A stretch of DNA of 64,000 bases, taken from Paramagnetospirillum kuznetsovii. Lineage in GTDB: Bacteria > Pseudomonadota > Alphaproteobacteria > Rhodospirillales > Magnetospirillaceae. The stretch lies in NCBI RefSeq assembly GCF_003284725.1, contig NZ_PGTO01000012.1, positions 40,459 to 104,458 of the forward strand, read 5' to 3'. Position numbers and translations under genes: made by a program. How positions within the stretch are numbered: the stretch's first letter is position 1; every line of letters starts with the position of its first letter. Shown piece by piece: positions 25,243-34,498 of this stretch. The notes beneath the pieces were generated by a model that worked only from the letters and a program-made list of their open reading frames with translations, searched no databases and was not told the DNA's origin.

Positions 25243-26454
25243 ATGGCCACCATTCCACTGCAAGAACCGAAATATCAAGGCTCACAGGGGCCCGTCTTCT
25301 TTGCCGCCGGGTTTCGTCCGTTCTTTCTGATGGCCGCTGTCCAGGCCGCAATCATGCTGCCTTTGTGGCTGGCGGTATTCTTCGGTATCGTCCCCATGGC
25401 CGAAGGCTGGAACCCGGTGGCGTGGCATGCCCATGCCATGGTATTCGGCTTTGCCGGTGCCGCTATCGGCGGTTTCTTGCTGACGGCGGTTCCCAATTGG
25501 ACCAGTTCCCATCACGTGTCGGGCAAGCCGCTGATGGTGCTGTTCATGGTCTGGTTGGCCGGGCGCCTCGCGGTGGGGCTGGCGGGACATCTGCCTCCGA
25601 TCATGGTCGCGGTGCTGGACCTTGGTTATCTGCCGCTGCTCGCCGCCCTGCTGGCCAAGCCGCTGGTCGCGGCCAAGAAGTGGCGCAACATCGCCTTCCT
25701 GCCCATTCTGGCCGTCATGTGGCTGGCCGATCTTTGCGTTCATCTGGAAGTGCTGACCGGCCGCGACACGGCCATGAAGGGGATCTATCTCGGCCTGTTC
25801 GTGGTGCTGCTGATGATCGTCATCGTCGGCGGCCGCATCATTCCGTCCTTCACCCAGAACTGGTTGCGCATGCAAGGCCAGCCGGTGGAGATGGAGCCGG
25901 TGGCCTGGATGGAGAAGGGGGGCGCCGCAGGCAGCCTGATTCTCGCCGCCCTGGCGCAGTTGATCATTCCATCCTCGCCGCTGGCTGGGGCCCTGGCCTT
26001 GGTGGCTGCCGCGGTTCACGGCTATCGCCTGTCACGCTGGCACGGGGCCAAGACCTTTTCCAATCCCATTCTGGCGGTGCTGCATGTGGGCTATTTCTGG
26101 ATGGTGGCCGGTTTCGCCCTGTTGGGTCTTGCCGCCTTCCTGCCCGGCTTGCCCGCCTCGGCGGCGGTGCATGCCCTGACCGCCGGTTCGGTGGGCACCA
26201 TGGTCATCGGCGTCATGAGTCGAGCGGCGCTTGGGCATTCCGGACGTCCGCTGCAACTGGCGCCCGCCACCGTACTGGCCTATGGTTTGATATCATTGGG
26301 CGCCTTGCTGCGGGTGGCGGCCCCAATCATTCCCGGTGCCATGACGGTCCTGACCCTGGCGGGAGGACTGGCCTGGACTGGCGGTTGGGTGGTCTATGCC
26401 GTGGTGTATTTCCCGATCTGCGCCCTGCCACGGGCCGATGGACGGCCGGGATGA
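25243..26454 (+). CDS. nnrS: NnrS family heme/copper membrane protein
   Basis: A 403-residue polytopic protein with about 12 membrane spans. It has the NnrS N-terminal motif FFAAGFRPFFLMAAVQA and several conserved membrane His (WHAHAMVFGFAG; SSHHVSG; GRIIPSFTQNW; SRAALGHSGRPL), proposed heme/copper ligands. NnrS accompanies denitrification genes and protects against nitrosative stress. It is followed after 9 bp by the SAM hydrolase frame, probably co-transcribed. Confidence 0.92.
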   Translation: MATIPLQEPKYQGSQGPVFFAAGFRPFFLMAAVQAAIMLPLWLAVFFGIVPMAEGWNPVAWHAHAMVFGFAGAAIGGFLLTAVPNWTSSHHVSGKPLMVLFMVWLAGRLAVGLAGHLPPIMVAVLDLGYLPLLAALLAKPLVAAKKWRNIAFLPILAVMWLADLCVHLEVLTGRDTAMKGIYLGLFVVLLMIVIVGGRIIPSFTQNWLRMQGQPVEMEPVAWMEKGGAAGSLILAALAQLIIPSSPLAGALALVAAAVHGYRLSRWHGAKTFSNPILAVLHVGYFWMVAGFALLGLAAFLPGLPASAAVHALTAGSVGTMVIGVMSRAALGHSGRPLQLAPATVLAYGLISLGALLRVAAPIIPGAMTVLTLAGGLAWTGGWVVYAVVYFPICALPRADGRPG

Positions 26455-26463
26455 GGAGCTAGG

Positions 26464-27195
26464 ACGACGGATCTGATCGCCACCTTCACCGATTTCGGCA
26501 CCCAAGGGCCCTATCTCGGACAGATGGAGATGGCGTTCCGAAGGCTCGCGCCCGCTGTTCCGGTGGTCCATCTGCTGGCCGATGCGCCGGTGTTCGATCC
26601 CATGGCTTCGGCCTATCTGCTGGCTGCCCTCGCACAGGATACGCCGCCGGGGACGGTGTTGCTTTCCGTCGTCGATCCCGGCGTGGGCGGGGATAGAATT
26701 CCCATGGTGGTCAAGGTGGACGGGCGTTGGCTGGTCGGGCCGGACAATGGTCTGTTCGAACCCCTGATTCGCCGGGCCGTCTCGGTGGAGGCTTGGGAGA
26801 TCGTCTGGCGGCCGGAGAGGCTTTCGGCGACCTTTCACGGGCGTGATCTGTTCGCGCCCGTCGCCGCCCGGCTGGCGCTGGGGCAGGGGCCGGATGCCGC
26901 CGGTTTGCGGCCCATGATGGTGCCGCGACGCCCCCATTGGCCCGATGATCTTGGCCGGGTGATCTATTTCGACCATTATGGCAATGCCTGGACGGGGCTG
27001 CGGGCCGCCATGGTGGAGGGCGAGCATATGGAGGTCGCCGGGCATCGCCTGCGCAAGGCCCGTACTTTTGGGGAGCTGGCGCCGGGCGAGGCATTCTGGT
27101 ACGAGAATTCTAGCGGGTTGGTAGAGATCGCTGTCAATGGGGGACGCGCCGATCGGCTGTCGGGGATTGAATCTGGGGCATTCGTCACAATTTGA
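26464..27195 (+). CDS. SAM hydroxide adenosyltransferase (SAM hydrolase, DUF62) with a possible ACG start
   Basis: About 243 residues of the DUF62 family, which hydrolyses S-adenosylmethionine to adenosine and methionine. The catalytic N-terminal motif FTDFG, then GPYLGQME, and SVVDPGVGG, GPDNGLFE and YFDHYGNAW are visible. No ATG, GTG or TTG lies between the upstream in-frame stop (26452) and the conserved FTDFG; the first ATG (26524) would remove that motif. ACG at 26464 or 26467, after gaggag at 26453-26458, is the likeliest start; CTG 26473 is another option. Confidence 0.75.
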   Translation, partial: TTDLIATFTDFGTQGPYLGQMEMAFRRLAPAVPVVHLLADAPVFDPMASAYLLAALAQDTPPGTVLLSVVDPGVGGDRIPMVVKVDGRWLVGPDNGLFEPLIRRAVSVEAWEIVWRPERLSATFHGRDLFAPVAARLALGQGPDAAGLRPMMVPRRPHWPDDLGRVIYFDHYGNAWTGLRAAMVEGEHMEVAGHRLRKARTFGELAPGEAFWYENSSGLVEIAVNGGRADRLSGIESGAFVTI

Positions 27196-27300
27196 CGAAA
27201 CTCACGTCTTAATTTTTCCATCCTGTGTGACCAAATGCATACAGGTAGCGCCGGGTTAGGCTTAACCTGGGCGTGTGAACGGTCGTCGGAGAGCGAAAGC

Positions 27301-28128
27301 ATGGAATACAAGGTGAAGTTTTGGGGGGTGCGTGGCAGCATCGCCTGTGCTTCGCCTGACCATGTGATCTACGGCGGCAATACCAGCAGCATTTCCATTA
27401 CCACCGATATGGGAGTCATCGCCTTCGATGCCGGGACCGGCATTCGCTCCCTGGGCAGCGATCTGATAAAGAAAGGCGTGACGGAGGCCCATCTCTTTTT
27501 CACCCATGCCCATTGGGATCACATTCTGGGTTTTCCGTTCTTCGCGCCAGCCTACAATCCCGCCTTCAAGCTTCATATCCATGCGGCGCGGTTGGAAGGA
27601 AGCCCCAAGGGCATCCAATACATTCTGGCCCAACAGATGGAGACGCCGAATTTTCCGGTGCCACTGGCGGCCATGCGAGGCATTGTTTCCCACGAGGACT
27701 TTCCGATCGGAACCGTGCACGAGCCCTATCCAGGCGTGGTGGTGAGGACTGGAAAGTTGCGCCATCCCAACGGCGCCTGCGGCTATCGGGTCGAATACGG
27801 CGGCATCGCGGCGGCCTACATCACCGATACCGAGCATGTTCCCGATCACCCCGACGCCAATGTCCAGGCTTTGATCGCGGGCGTCGATCTGATGATCTAC
27901 GACTGCACCTATACCGATGCGGAATTCCCGTCCAAGGTTGGCTGGGGCCATTCCACCTGGCAAGAAGCGGTACGGCTGGCCCGGGCGGGCGGCGTCAAGC
28001 GTCTGGCCATCTTCCACCACGATCCCGAACATATCGATCCCATCATGGCCGAGATCGAGGCCGAGGCCGCCAAGACCTGGGACGGCGCCTTCGTCGCCCG
28101 TGACGGCATGGAAGTGGTGCTGGCCTAA
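27301..28128 (+). CDS. MBL-fold metallo-hydrolase
   Basis: A 275-residue beta-lactamase-fold enzyme. It has the N-terminal KFWGVRGSI motif, GGNTSSI, the metal motif THAHWDH (about residue 66), and later DTEH, GHSTWQEA and HHDPEH metal or phosphate ligands. This class includes phosphodiesterase- and RNase-Z-like enzymes; the substrate cannot be told. Start 27301 has ggagagcga upstream. About 100 bp separate it from the SAM hydrolase. Confidence 0.8.
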   Translation: MEYKVKFWGVRGSIACASPDHVIYGGNTSSISITTDMGVIAFDAGTGIRSLGSDLIKKGVTEAHLFFTHAHWDHILGFPFFAPAYNPAFKLHIHAARLEGSPKGIQYILAQQMETPNFPVPLAAMRGIVSHEDFPIGTVHEPYPGVVVRTGKLRHPNGACGYRVEYGGIAAAYITDTEHVPDHPDANVQALIAGVDLMIYDCTYTDAEFPSKVGWGHSTWQEAVRLARAGGVKRLAIFHHDPEHIDPIMAEIEAEAAKTWDGAFVARDGMEVVLA

Positions 28129-28151
28129 AGGCCTTAGCCGGTCAGAGTTTG

Positions 28152-28184
28152 GTGGAATCGGTTTTTCCTTTTCGTCACCCTCGG
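28152..28184. repeat. 33-bp exact repeat, copy 1
   Basis: The 33 bp starting gtggaatcggtttttccttt is identical to 63924-63956. Both copies lie within about 25 bp after a gene's stop codon on the plus strand. It contains no hairpin strong enough to call a terminator. Confidence 0.8.
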
Positions 28185-28239
28185 ACTTGACCAGAGGGTC
28201 CATGGATGGCCGGGCCTGTCCCATGGCCACCGCCGCGGA

Positions 28240-28385
28240 TTCACCACCAAGGCACCAAGGACACCAAGAGGGCGGAGCAAACGGCCAAGCCTCACTCTTT
28301 CGTCATGGCCAGGCTTCTCACGGGCACGACGGAAGGCAAAAAACCGTGTCGACCTCTTGGTGTCCTTGGTGACTTGGTGGTGATT
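28240..28385. repeat. Dispersed inverted-repeat element, copy C (short form)
   Basis: About 146 bp with the family's ends (ttcaccaccaaggcaccaag; cttggtgacttggtggtgat) but a shortened centre. It lies in the 374-bp gap between the MBL gene and motB, which holds no credible gene. Confidence 0.8.
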
Positions 28386-28502
28386 CCTTATCCGAGTTCC
28401 ATGCCGAAGTGAGGCGCTTCCACATAGCCTCCGATTCGGAAAGATCCTGCCAGGACGAGATTCTTCCTCGCGTTGGTCGTCAGGATGACAAGACCAATAT
28501 GC

Positions 28503-29159
28503 TTATCTCGGATAGATATGAATCTCGATCCGGCGGTTGATGGCCTGGTTTTCCGGATAGGGCTTGCCGCTTTCGCTGCGGTTGGGCACGCGGGGGGCGG
28601 TGTCGGCCATGGCCGACAGCTTCATGCGGGACTGGACGATGCCCTGATCGGTCAAGGCCTTCAGGGCGGCCAGGGCGCGGGCCGAGGACAGATCCCAGTT
28701 GGAGGGGAATTGTTGGGTGCGCACCGGCGTATCGTCGGTATGGCCCTGGATTTCGATCTGATAATTGGCGAAGCGCTTTTGGTTGAGCGTGCCGGAGATT
28801 TCCTTGATCAGGGGCAGGATCTCGGCGCGGACCTCGGCTGAGCCGGGCTTGAACATGGCGCCCGAGGCAAGATTGAGCACGATGCCCTTGTCGTCCTTGC
28901 CCACATCGACGCTATCATCCACTCCGGCGCCCGCCACTTCGCCCAGCAACTCGCTTTTCAGATCCTGCAACGGCTTGGTGACCTCGCGGTTGCCCACGTC
29001 CTTGGCCATGCCGGCCTGGACTTCCTCGTATTTGGCGGGGTCGATCTTGGACATGGACACCAGCACGATGAAGAAGGCCATCAGCAGGGTGATCATGTCG
29101 GCATAGGAGAGCAGCCAGTCTTCCTGCGCCTCCTTGTTTTCCTTATGAAACTTGCTCAT
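28503..29159 (-). CDS. motB: Flagellar motor stator protein MotB (OmpA-like)
   Basis: A 218-residue protein with one N-terminal span containing the proton-binding Asp (LLSYADMITLLMAFFIVLV), a plug/linker, and a C-terminal OmpA/peptidoglycan domain (IEIQGHTDDTPV, NWDLSSARA, NRRIEI). It pairs with MotA 12 bp upstream in transcription. Protein length is short for MotB, closer to the PomB/MotS style. Confidence 0.92.
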   Translation of the reverse strand: MSKFHKENKEAQEDWLLSYADMITLLMAFFIVLVSMSKIDPAKYEEVQAGMAKDVGNREVTKPLQDLKSELLGEVAGAGVDDSVDVGKDDKGIVLNLASGAMFKPGSAEVRAEILPLIKEISGTLNQKRFANYQIEIQGHTDDTPVRTQQFPSNWDLSSARALAALKALTDQGIVQSRMKLSAMADTAPRVPNRSESGKPYPENQAINRRIEIHIYPR

Positions 29160-29171
29160 GGCCGATACCCT

Positions 29172-29969
29172 TTACTTCTTCGGCGCCTTGTCGATGTCGA
29201 AGTGGATGGAGGGATCGAGGAAGCTGTTCATGCCGTCCTGGATGAAGCGGGGGCTGCGGCGCTCGGCCAGCAAGGCCAGCCCCTCGGCCACCAGCAGATT
29301 GCGGAACCGCACGATGGCTTCGCGCTGATGGGTCTTCTCGGCGGCGGGCATGATGGCGAGGCGGGCGAACAGGACGCCGTAGAGAGTGCCCAGCAGACCG
29401 ACCGCCATGCCGGCGCCCAGCTTGGACGGATCGGTGCCCATATTGTCCAGCATGACCACCAAACCGATCAGGGTCGCCATCATGCCGAAGGCAGGCGCGT
29501 TGCTGGCCATGTATTTCAGGATTTCCACCGGGACGGTGTTGCGCTGGAAGGTGGTCTCGATCTGGTTTTCCAGCATGGAACGCACCTCGGGGCCGGTATA
29601 GCCCGAAATCACGAGGCCGATGCCGTAGGCGAGGAAGGCGTCTTGGCTCTTGATGCTTTTGGCATCGGTTTCCAATGCCTGGATGCCGCTTTTCTGGAGC
29701 AAATAGGCCCAACGGATGATGCGCGCCACTTCGTTGGTCAGCATGTCGCGGGTGACCTTGGGCGAATTGAACACCGCCTTCAGCTTGCCCAGGGACATCT
29801 TCACATAGCGGGCCTCGTAGGCCACCAGGGTGGCGGCAAGGGTACCGCCGATCACCATGAGAATACCGCTGAGGTGGAGGAAGATCTTAAAATTGGTGGT
29901 GAGTTCGAGAATCGAGCCGATCAGCAAAAGCAGGCTAATGGAGAAGCCGATGATTGTTGGAAGTGACAT
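29172..29969 (-). CDS. motA: Flagellar motor stator protein MotA
   Basis: A 265-residue protein with four membrane spans and the MotA/PomA signature in spans 3-4 (FGMMATLIGLVVMLDNM, GMAVGLLGTLYGVLFARL). The large cytoplasmic loop lies between spans 2 and 3. With MotB it forms the ion-driven stator ring. No other flagellar genes are near, so this is a stand-alone stator locus, perhaps one of several sets. The coupling ion cannot be decided from sequence alone. Confidence 0.92.
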   Translation of the reverse strand: MSLPTIIGFSISLLLLIGSILELTTNFKIFLHLSGILMVIGGTLAATLVAYEARYVKMSLGKLKAVFNSPKVTRDMLTNEVARIIRWAYLLQKSGIQALETDAKSIKSQDAFLAYGIGLVISGYTGPEVRSMLENQIETTFQRNTVPVEILKYMASNAPAFGMMATLIGLVVMLDNMGTDPSKLGAGMAVGLLGTLYGVLFARLAIMPAAEKTHQREAIVRFRNLLVAEGLALLAERRSPRFIQDGMNSFLDPSIHFDIDKAPKK

Positions 29970-30048
29970 GCTGGTCCGGTCCCCACTCGCTCTTGGCGTC
30001 GTCGACTCTCTCAGGCTCTCGCGACATCTTGAGGCAAGTCGTCACGTT

Positions 30049-30095
30049 GGGCAACACTTACGGAACGGTGGGGGCAACACTTCCGGAACGGTGGG
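30049..30095. repeat. Two tandem 23-bp repeats between motA and the acyl-CoA synthetase gene
   Basis: gggcaacacttacggaacgg... and gggcaacacttccggaacgg... are adjacent 23-bp units differing at one base (30060 and 30083), ending next to the stop of the acyl-CoA synthetase gene and 80 bp upstream of motA (minus strand). The second unit contains the palindrome ttccggaa. Confidence 0.75.
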
Positions 30096-32810
30096 TCAGG
30101 CGGTGGGATCGGGGCCTGTCGGCGGCTCCTTATGGAGATCGAGTTCCACCTCGACGATGTCGCCGTCGATGGTGCGGGTGGGGATGAAGCCCAGATGCTG
30201 GACGAATTTCAGCATGCGCGGATTGTCGCGCAGCACTTGGCCCGCGATGCCGTGGGTTCCGCGGGAGCGACAGTATTCGATCATCTTGACCAGCAGCCGC
30301 TTGCCCAGGCCGGATCCCTTGAGATCGGAGCGCACCACGATGGCGAATTCCGCCTTTTCATTATCGGGATCGGTCACGGTGCGCACGACGCCCAAGGTTT
30401 CCTTGGTGCCGTCGGGGCCGTCCACTTCGCCGATGAAGGCCATTTCGCGGTCGTAGTCGATCTGGGTGAGGCGCGCCATCTCGGTATGGGGCAGCTCATG
30501 GACGAGGCCGAAGAAGCGGAAGCGGATGTCTTCCGGCGTCAGCTTGGACAAGAAGACATGGTGATTGGGCTCGTCCTCCGGACGGATGGGACGCAGCAGC
30601 GTCTTGCGCCCATCGGTCATGGTGAACCATTCCTCCAATTCCTTGGGATAGGGGCGAATGGCGAGGCGCTCGGTTCCCGGCCGCGCCGCGGCAACGGTGA
30701 TCCGGGCGTCCAGCGCCAGGACGCCCTGGGCGTCGGCGAACAGCGGATTGATGTCCAGCTCGATGATCTCGGGGAAGTCGATGACCAGTTGCGACAATTG
30801 CACCAGGGTCAGTTGAATGGCCTGGCGATTGGCGGGCGGACGGCCGCGATAGCCTTCCAGCAGACGCGATACCCTGGTGCGCGAGATCACTTCCGCCGCC
30901 AGGTTCATGTTGAGCGGCGGCAGCGCCATGGCGCGATCCGCGATGACCTCGACGGCGATACCGCCCTGGCCGAACATCAGCACCGGACCGAATACCGGAT
31001 CGGTGGCGACGCCCGCGATCAATTCCACCGCGCCGGGGCGCCGCGCCATGGTCTGGACGGTGAATCCCTCGATGGTCGCCTCGGGATAGACTTCCTTGAC
31101 CCGGTCGAGCATCTGGTGGGCGGCCTTTTCCACCTCGAAGTCGCCCTGGAGATTGAGCATGACGCCGCCCACATCGGACTTGTGGAGTATCTGCGGCGAC
31201 AGAATCTTCAGCGCCACCGGACCGTTCATGCCGCGCGCGATGCGACCCGCCATGGCCGGAGTGGGGGCCACATGGGTTTCCACGGTGGGAATGCCATAGG
31301 CCTCCAGCACCGACTTGGCCTCGTGCTCATTGAGCGTGCCGCCGCCCTTGGACAGGGCGGATTCGATCAGAAAGCGGGCCCTTCGCGTATCGGGAATAAA
31401 GTCGGTGGGGGCCGAATTGGGCACTTCCATCAACAGTTCCTGATTCTTGCGGTATTGAATCAGGTGGGTGAAGGCCTGGATGGCGGCGCGCGGCGTGTCA
31501 TAGGTGGGGATACCCGCGCCACTGAACATATGGCGCGCATGGGAGACCGCCGTGGCTCCGACCCAACAGGTCATGACATTGGCCCTGGGCTTGTCCTTGC
31601 AGCATTTGATCACCGCCACCGCCACGTCGGACGGGTCCGACAGGGCGGTGGGGGCATGCATGACCAGCACCGCGTCGACCAACTTGCTGTCGGTCAGGAT
31701 ATTCAGGGTTTTGACATAACGCTCGCCGTCGGCGTCGCCGCCGATATCCACCGGATTGCCGTGGGACCAGTTGAGCGGCAAGATGGCGTCCAGTTTCTCG
31801 ATCACGTCATCGGGGAGCGCCGCCAGCTCGCCGCCCATTTCCGACAAATCATCGGCGGCGATGACGCCGATGCCGCCGCCATTGGTCAGTACCGCCAAAC
31901 GCTTGCCCTTCATGGGCCGGGCGCGGGCCAAGGTTTCCACCGCGCCGAAAATCTCCTCGATATCGTGGACGCGCAGCATGCCCGCGCGACGCATGGCCGC
32001 GTCGAACACGGCGTCCGAGCCCGCCAGGGCGCCGGTATGGGAGGCGGCGGCGCGGGCGCCTTCGCGGGAACGCCCCGCCTTGATGGCGAGAACGGGCTTG
32101 TTGCGAGCGGCGGCGCGGGCGGCCGACATGAAGCCGCGCCGCTCGTGGATGGTCTCAACATAGAGCAGGATGGCCCGCGTCATGGGATCGCTGCCCAGAT
32201 AGTCCAGCACGTCGCCGAAGTCGACGCCTTCGGTGTCGCCCAAATGAATGAAGTGCGAGAAGCCGATCTCCTTGTCGCGCGCCCAATCCAGCACGGCGGT
32301 GCACAGCGCGCCCGACTGGGACACGAAGGCCAGCTTGCCCGGCAGCGCGCTTTCATGGGCATAGCTGGCGTTGAGGCCGATGCTGGGGACCAGGATTCCC
32401 ATGCTGTTGGGGCCCAGCAGGCGCATGTCGTTGGCTTGGGCGACCGCCAGTGCTTCGTCGAGCTTGGTGGTGCCGTCGTCGTTGCGTACCAGATGGAGGC
32501 CGGCCGTCATGATGCAGGCCGCCTTGGTACCGCGTTCGGCAAGGGTCGACAGGATGCCGGGAATGGTTTCGGGCTTTTGCACGCAGACCAGGGCCAGGTC
32601 GGGCGCCTGGGGCAGGCAGGCCACATCCGGATAGGCCAGCACGCCCGCCACCGAGGGATGATCCGGCGTGACGGGCATCACCGGTCCGGCGAATTCCGAT
32701 CTCAGCAGATTGCGCATGACCAGGGCGCCGATGCTCTTGGGCGCGTTGGACGCGCCGATGACGGCGATGGACTTCGGACGGAAGAGGGCCTTGAGATTAC
32801 GGGTGCTCAT
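30096..32810 (-). CDS. NDP-forming acyl-CoA synthetase fused to GNAT acetyltransferase (Pat/PatZ-like)
   Basis: A 904-residue multidomain protein: CoA-binding Rossmann domain (SIAVIGASNAPKSIG, about 12-140), succinyl-CoA-ligase-like domains with the phosphorylated-His region AAASHTGALAGS, an ATP-grasp domain (about 480-700), and a C-terminal GNAT domain (about 730-890) with acetyl-CoA loop RSDLKGSGLGKRLL. This layout is that of protein lysine acetyltransferases PatZ/Pka, which often acetylate and switch off acyl-CoA synthetases. True synthetase activity is not excluded because the catalytic His seems retained. It is divergent from the MaoC-Pta gene. Confidence 0.88.
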   Translation of the reverse strand: MSTRNLKALFRPKSIAVIGASNAPKSIGALVMRNLLRSEFAGPVMPVTPDHPSVAGVLAYPDVACLPQAPDLALVCVQKPETIPGILSTLAERGTKAACIMTAGLHLVRNDDGTTKLDEALAVAQANDMRLLGPNSMGILVPSIGLNASYAHESALPGKLAFVSQSGALCTAVLDWARDKEIGFSHFIHLGDTEGVDFGDVLDYLGSDPMTRAILLYVETIHERRGFMSAARAAARNKPVLAIKAGRSREGARAAASHTGALAGSDAVFDAAMRRAGMLRVHDIEEIFGAVETLARARPMKGKRLAVLTNGGGIGVIAADDLSEMGGELAALPDDVIEKLDAILPLNWSHGNPVDIGGDADGERYVKTLNILTDSKLVDAVLVMHAPTALSDPSDVAVAVIKCCKDKPRANVMTCWVGATAVSHARHMFSGAGIPTYDTPRAAIQAFTHLIQYRKNQELLMEVPNSAPTDFIPDTRRARFLIESALSKGGGTLNEHEAKSVLEAYGIPTVETHVAPTPAMAGRIARGMNGPVALKILSPQILHKSDVGGVMLNLQGDFEVEKAAHQMLDRVKEVYPEATIEGFTVQTMARRPGAVELIAGVATDPVFGPVLMFGQGGIAVEVIADRAMALPPLNMNLAAEVISRTRVSRLLEGYRGRPPANRQAIQLTLVQLSQLVIDFPEIIELDINPLFADAQGVLALDARITVAAARPGTERLAIRPYPKELEEWFTMTDGRKTLLRPIRPEDEPNHHVFLSKLTPEDIRFRFFGLVHELPHTEMARLTQIDYDREMAFIGEVDGPDGTKETLGVVRTVTDPDNEKAEFAIVVRSDLKGSGLGKRLLVKMIEYCRSRGTHGIAGQVLRDNPRMLKFVQHLGFIPTRTIDGDIVEVELDLHKEPPTGPDPTA

Positions 32811-32938
32811 GGGGTGTCCCGAATAGTGACCATGGAATGGTTCTGAGTTGGAGCATAGGCGGGACGGTTGTGCGCCGCAACATCCTCTCGCGACATGACC
32901 GCCATGTTCTCATAATGATCTTGGTCACGAAGCCGTCA

Positions 32939-32967
32939 TTGTACCGGAGTCGAAGGATCGGTATATT
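32939..32967 (+). promoter_or_regulatory. Sigma-70-like promoter of the MaoC-Pta gene
   Basis: TTGTAC (32939-32944), a 17-bp spacer and TATATT (32962-32967) lie 46 bp before the ATG, in an AT-rich dip of the divergent region. Confidence 0.5.
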
Positions 32968-33013
32968 TTGCGGCGCAATATGGCCGCGTCACAAGCCGTC
33001 GAGGGAATCAGTC

Positions 33014-34408
33014 ATGGTCGAAATGATGAAAAACCGGGTCTTCGCCGATATCAAGGTCGGTGATACGGCTACACTCGAGCGCACTTGCTCCATGAAGGAT
33101 GTCGAGCTTTTCGGCGTCGCCACCGGGGATTTGAACCCCACGCATTACAGCGCCGAAAGCGCCGAGAAATTCGCCCATCATCGCAAGGTGGTCGCTCATA
33201 GCATGTGGGGCGCCTCGCTGCTTTCCGCACTGCTGGGCAACGAATTGCCCGGACCGGGCACCGTCTATCGCAGCCAGGATCTTGATTTCAAGCTTCCGGT
33301 CGAGGTGGGCGATACCGTGATCGTCAGCATCACCGTCAAGGAGAAGATCGCGCCCGCCGATGTGGTGTTCGACTGCAAGGCGGTGAACCAGAGGGGCGAG
33401 GCCGTTTTCACTGGCCGCGCCCAGGTGATCGCGCCGACCGAGACGGTGTCGCAGCCGCGCATGGAACTGCAGGAGGTCGCTCTGCGCCGCCGCCACCATG
33501 TGTTCGAGGACATCATCACCCGCTGTTCCGATCTGGCGCCCATTTCGGTGGCGGTGTGCCATCCCTGCGATCAGGTTTCCCTGGAAGGACCGGTGGAAGC
33601 CGCCCGTCTCGGACTGATCGACCCGATCCTGATCGGTCCGGAAAGCAAGATCCGCTCGGTGGCCAAGGAATTCGGCTTCGATCTGACCGGTCTGCGCATC
33701 GTCGATACCGCCCATAGCCATGAATCGGCGGAACGTGCCGTGGCCATGTGCCGGTCGGGCGAGGCCGAGGCGCTGATGAAGGGCTCGCTGCACACCGACG
33801 AGATGATGCACGAGGTGGCGTCGCGCGATAAGGGTCTGCGGACCGCCCGGCGTATCAGCCATGTCTTCGTCATGGATGTGCCTACCTATCCCCGCACCCT
33901 GCTGATCACCGACGCCGCCATCAATATCTACCCGACCCTGGAGGACAAGGCCGACATCCTGCAAAACGCCGTTGAACTGGCGCATGTTCTGGGTGTCGAG
34001 GTGCCGAAGGTTGCCATCCTCTCGGCGGTCGAGACCGTCTATCCCAAGATCAATTCCACCATCGAGGCGGCTGCCCTGTGCAAGATGGCCGATCGCGGCC
34101 AGATCACCGGCGCCCTGCTGGACGGTCCGCTCGCCTTCGACAACGCCATCAGCGAGGAAGCGGCCAAGATCAAGAAGATCAATTCGCCGGTGGCCGGTCG
34201 CGCCGACATCCTGCTGGTCCCCGATCTGGAGGCCGGCAATATGCTCGCCAAGCAGCTGTCCTATCTGGCGGAGGCCGATGCCGCCGGAATCGTGCTTGGC
34301 GCCCGGGTGCCGATCGTGCTCACCAGCCGCGCCGACAGCGCCAAGGCCCGCCTTGCGTCCTGCGCGGTGGCGGTGCTGTTCGCCCATGCCCGGCGTGCCA
34401 AGGCTTAA
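33014..34408 (+). CDS. MaoC dehydratase / phosphate acetyltransferase fusion
   Basis: A 464-residue bifunctional protein. Residues 1-145 form a MaoC hotdog domain with the hydratase-like GDLNPTHYSAESA...VAHSMW region. Residues 165-464 are a phosphate acetyl/butyryltransferase domain (AVCHPCDQVSLEG, EALMKGSLHTDE, DAAINIYPTLEDKADILQNA, DGPLAFDNAIS). Followed after 90 bp by acetate kinase, so it probably converts an acyl-CoA to acyl phosphate for ATP formation or the reverse. Fusions of this type are known in Rhodospirillales; substrate may be acetyl- or butyryl/hydroxybutyryl-CoA. Confidence 0.9.
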   Translation: MVEMMKNRVFADIKVGDTATLERTCSMKDVELFGVATGDLNPTHYSAESAEKFAHHRKVVAHSMWGASLLSALLGNELPGPGTVYRSQDLDFKLPVEVGDTVIVSITVKEKIAPADVVFDCKAVNQRGEAVFTGRAQVIAPTETVSQPRMELQEVALRRRHHVFEDIITRCSDLAPISVAVCHPCDQVSLEGPVEAARLGLIDPILIGPESKIRSVAKEFGFDLTGLRIVDTAHSHESAERAVAMCRSGEAEALMKGSLHTDEMMHEVASRDKGLRTARRISHVFVMDVPTYPRTLLITDAAINIYPTLEDKADILQNAVELAHVLGVEVPKVAILSAVETVYPKINSTIEAAALCKMADRGQITGALLDGPLAFDNAISEEAAKIKKINSPVAGRADILLVPDLEAGNMLAKQLSYLAEADAAGIVLGARVPIVLTSRADSAKARLASCAVAVLFAHARRAKA

Positions 34409-34420
34409 TTCCGGATTTAT

Positions 34421-34448
34421 CGTCATTCCCGCTTTCGCGGGGGTGACG
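34421..34448. repeat. REP-like palindrome between maoC-pta and ackA
   Basis: cgtcattcccgc-tttc-gcgggggtgacg folds into a 12-bp stem (two G-U pairs). It is related to the pair at 36481-36584. It lies between two genes of one probable operon and may modulate their relative expression. Confidence 0.65.
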
Positions 34449-34498
34449 AGGGAAGAAAATCGGACGCTGCCCGCTTGTTTGAATTAGGATTTATTGAC

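Noticed and set aside
30049..30095. CRISPR-like repeat
   Set aside because: Only two adjacent units with no spacer and no cas genes.
30132..32846. A 904-residue open frame on the plus strand across the acyl-CoA synthetase/GNAT gene
   Set aside because: It mirrors the real minus-strand gene, is rich in Arg/His/Gly with no domain pattern, and lacks a ribosome site; the minus-strand protein has a clear domain order.
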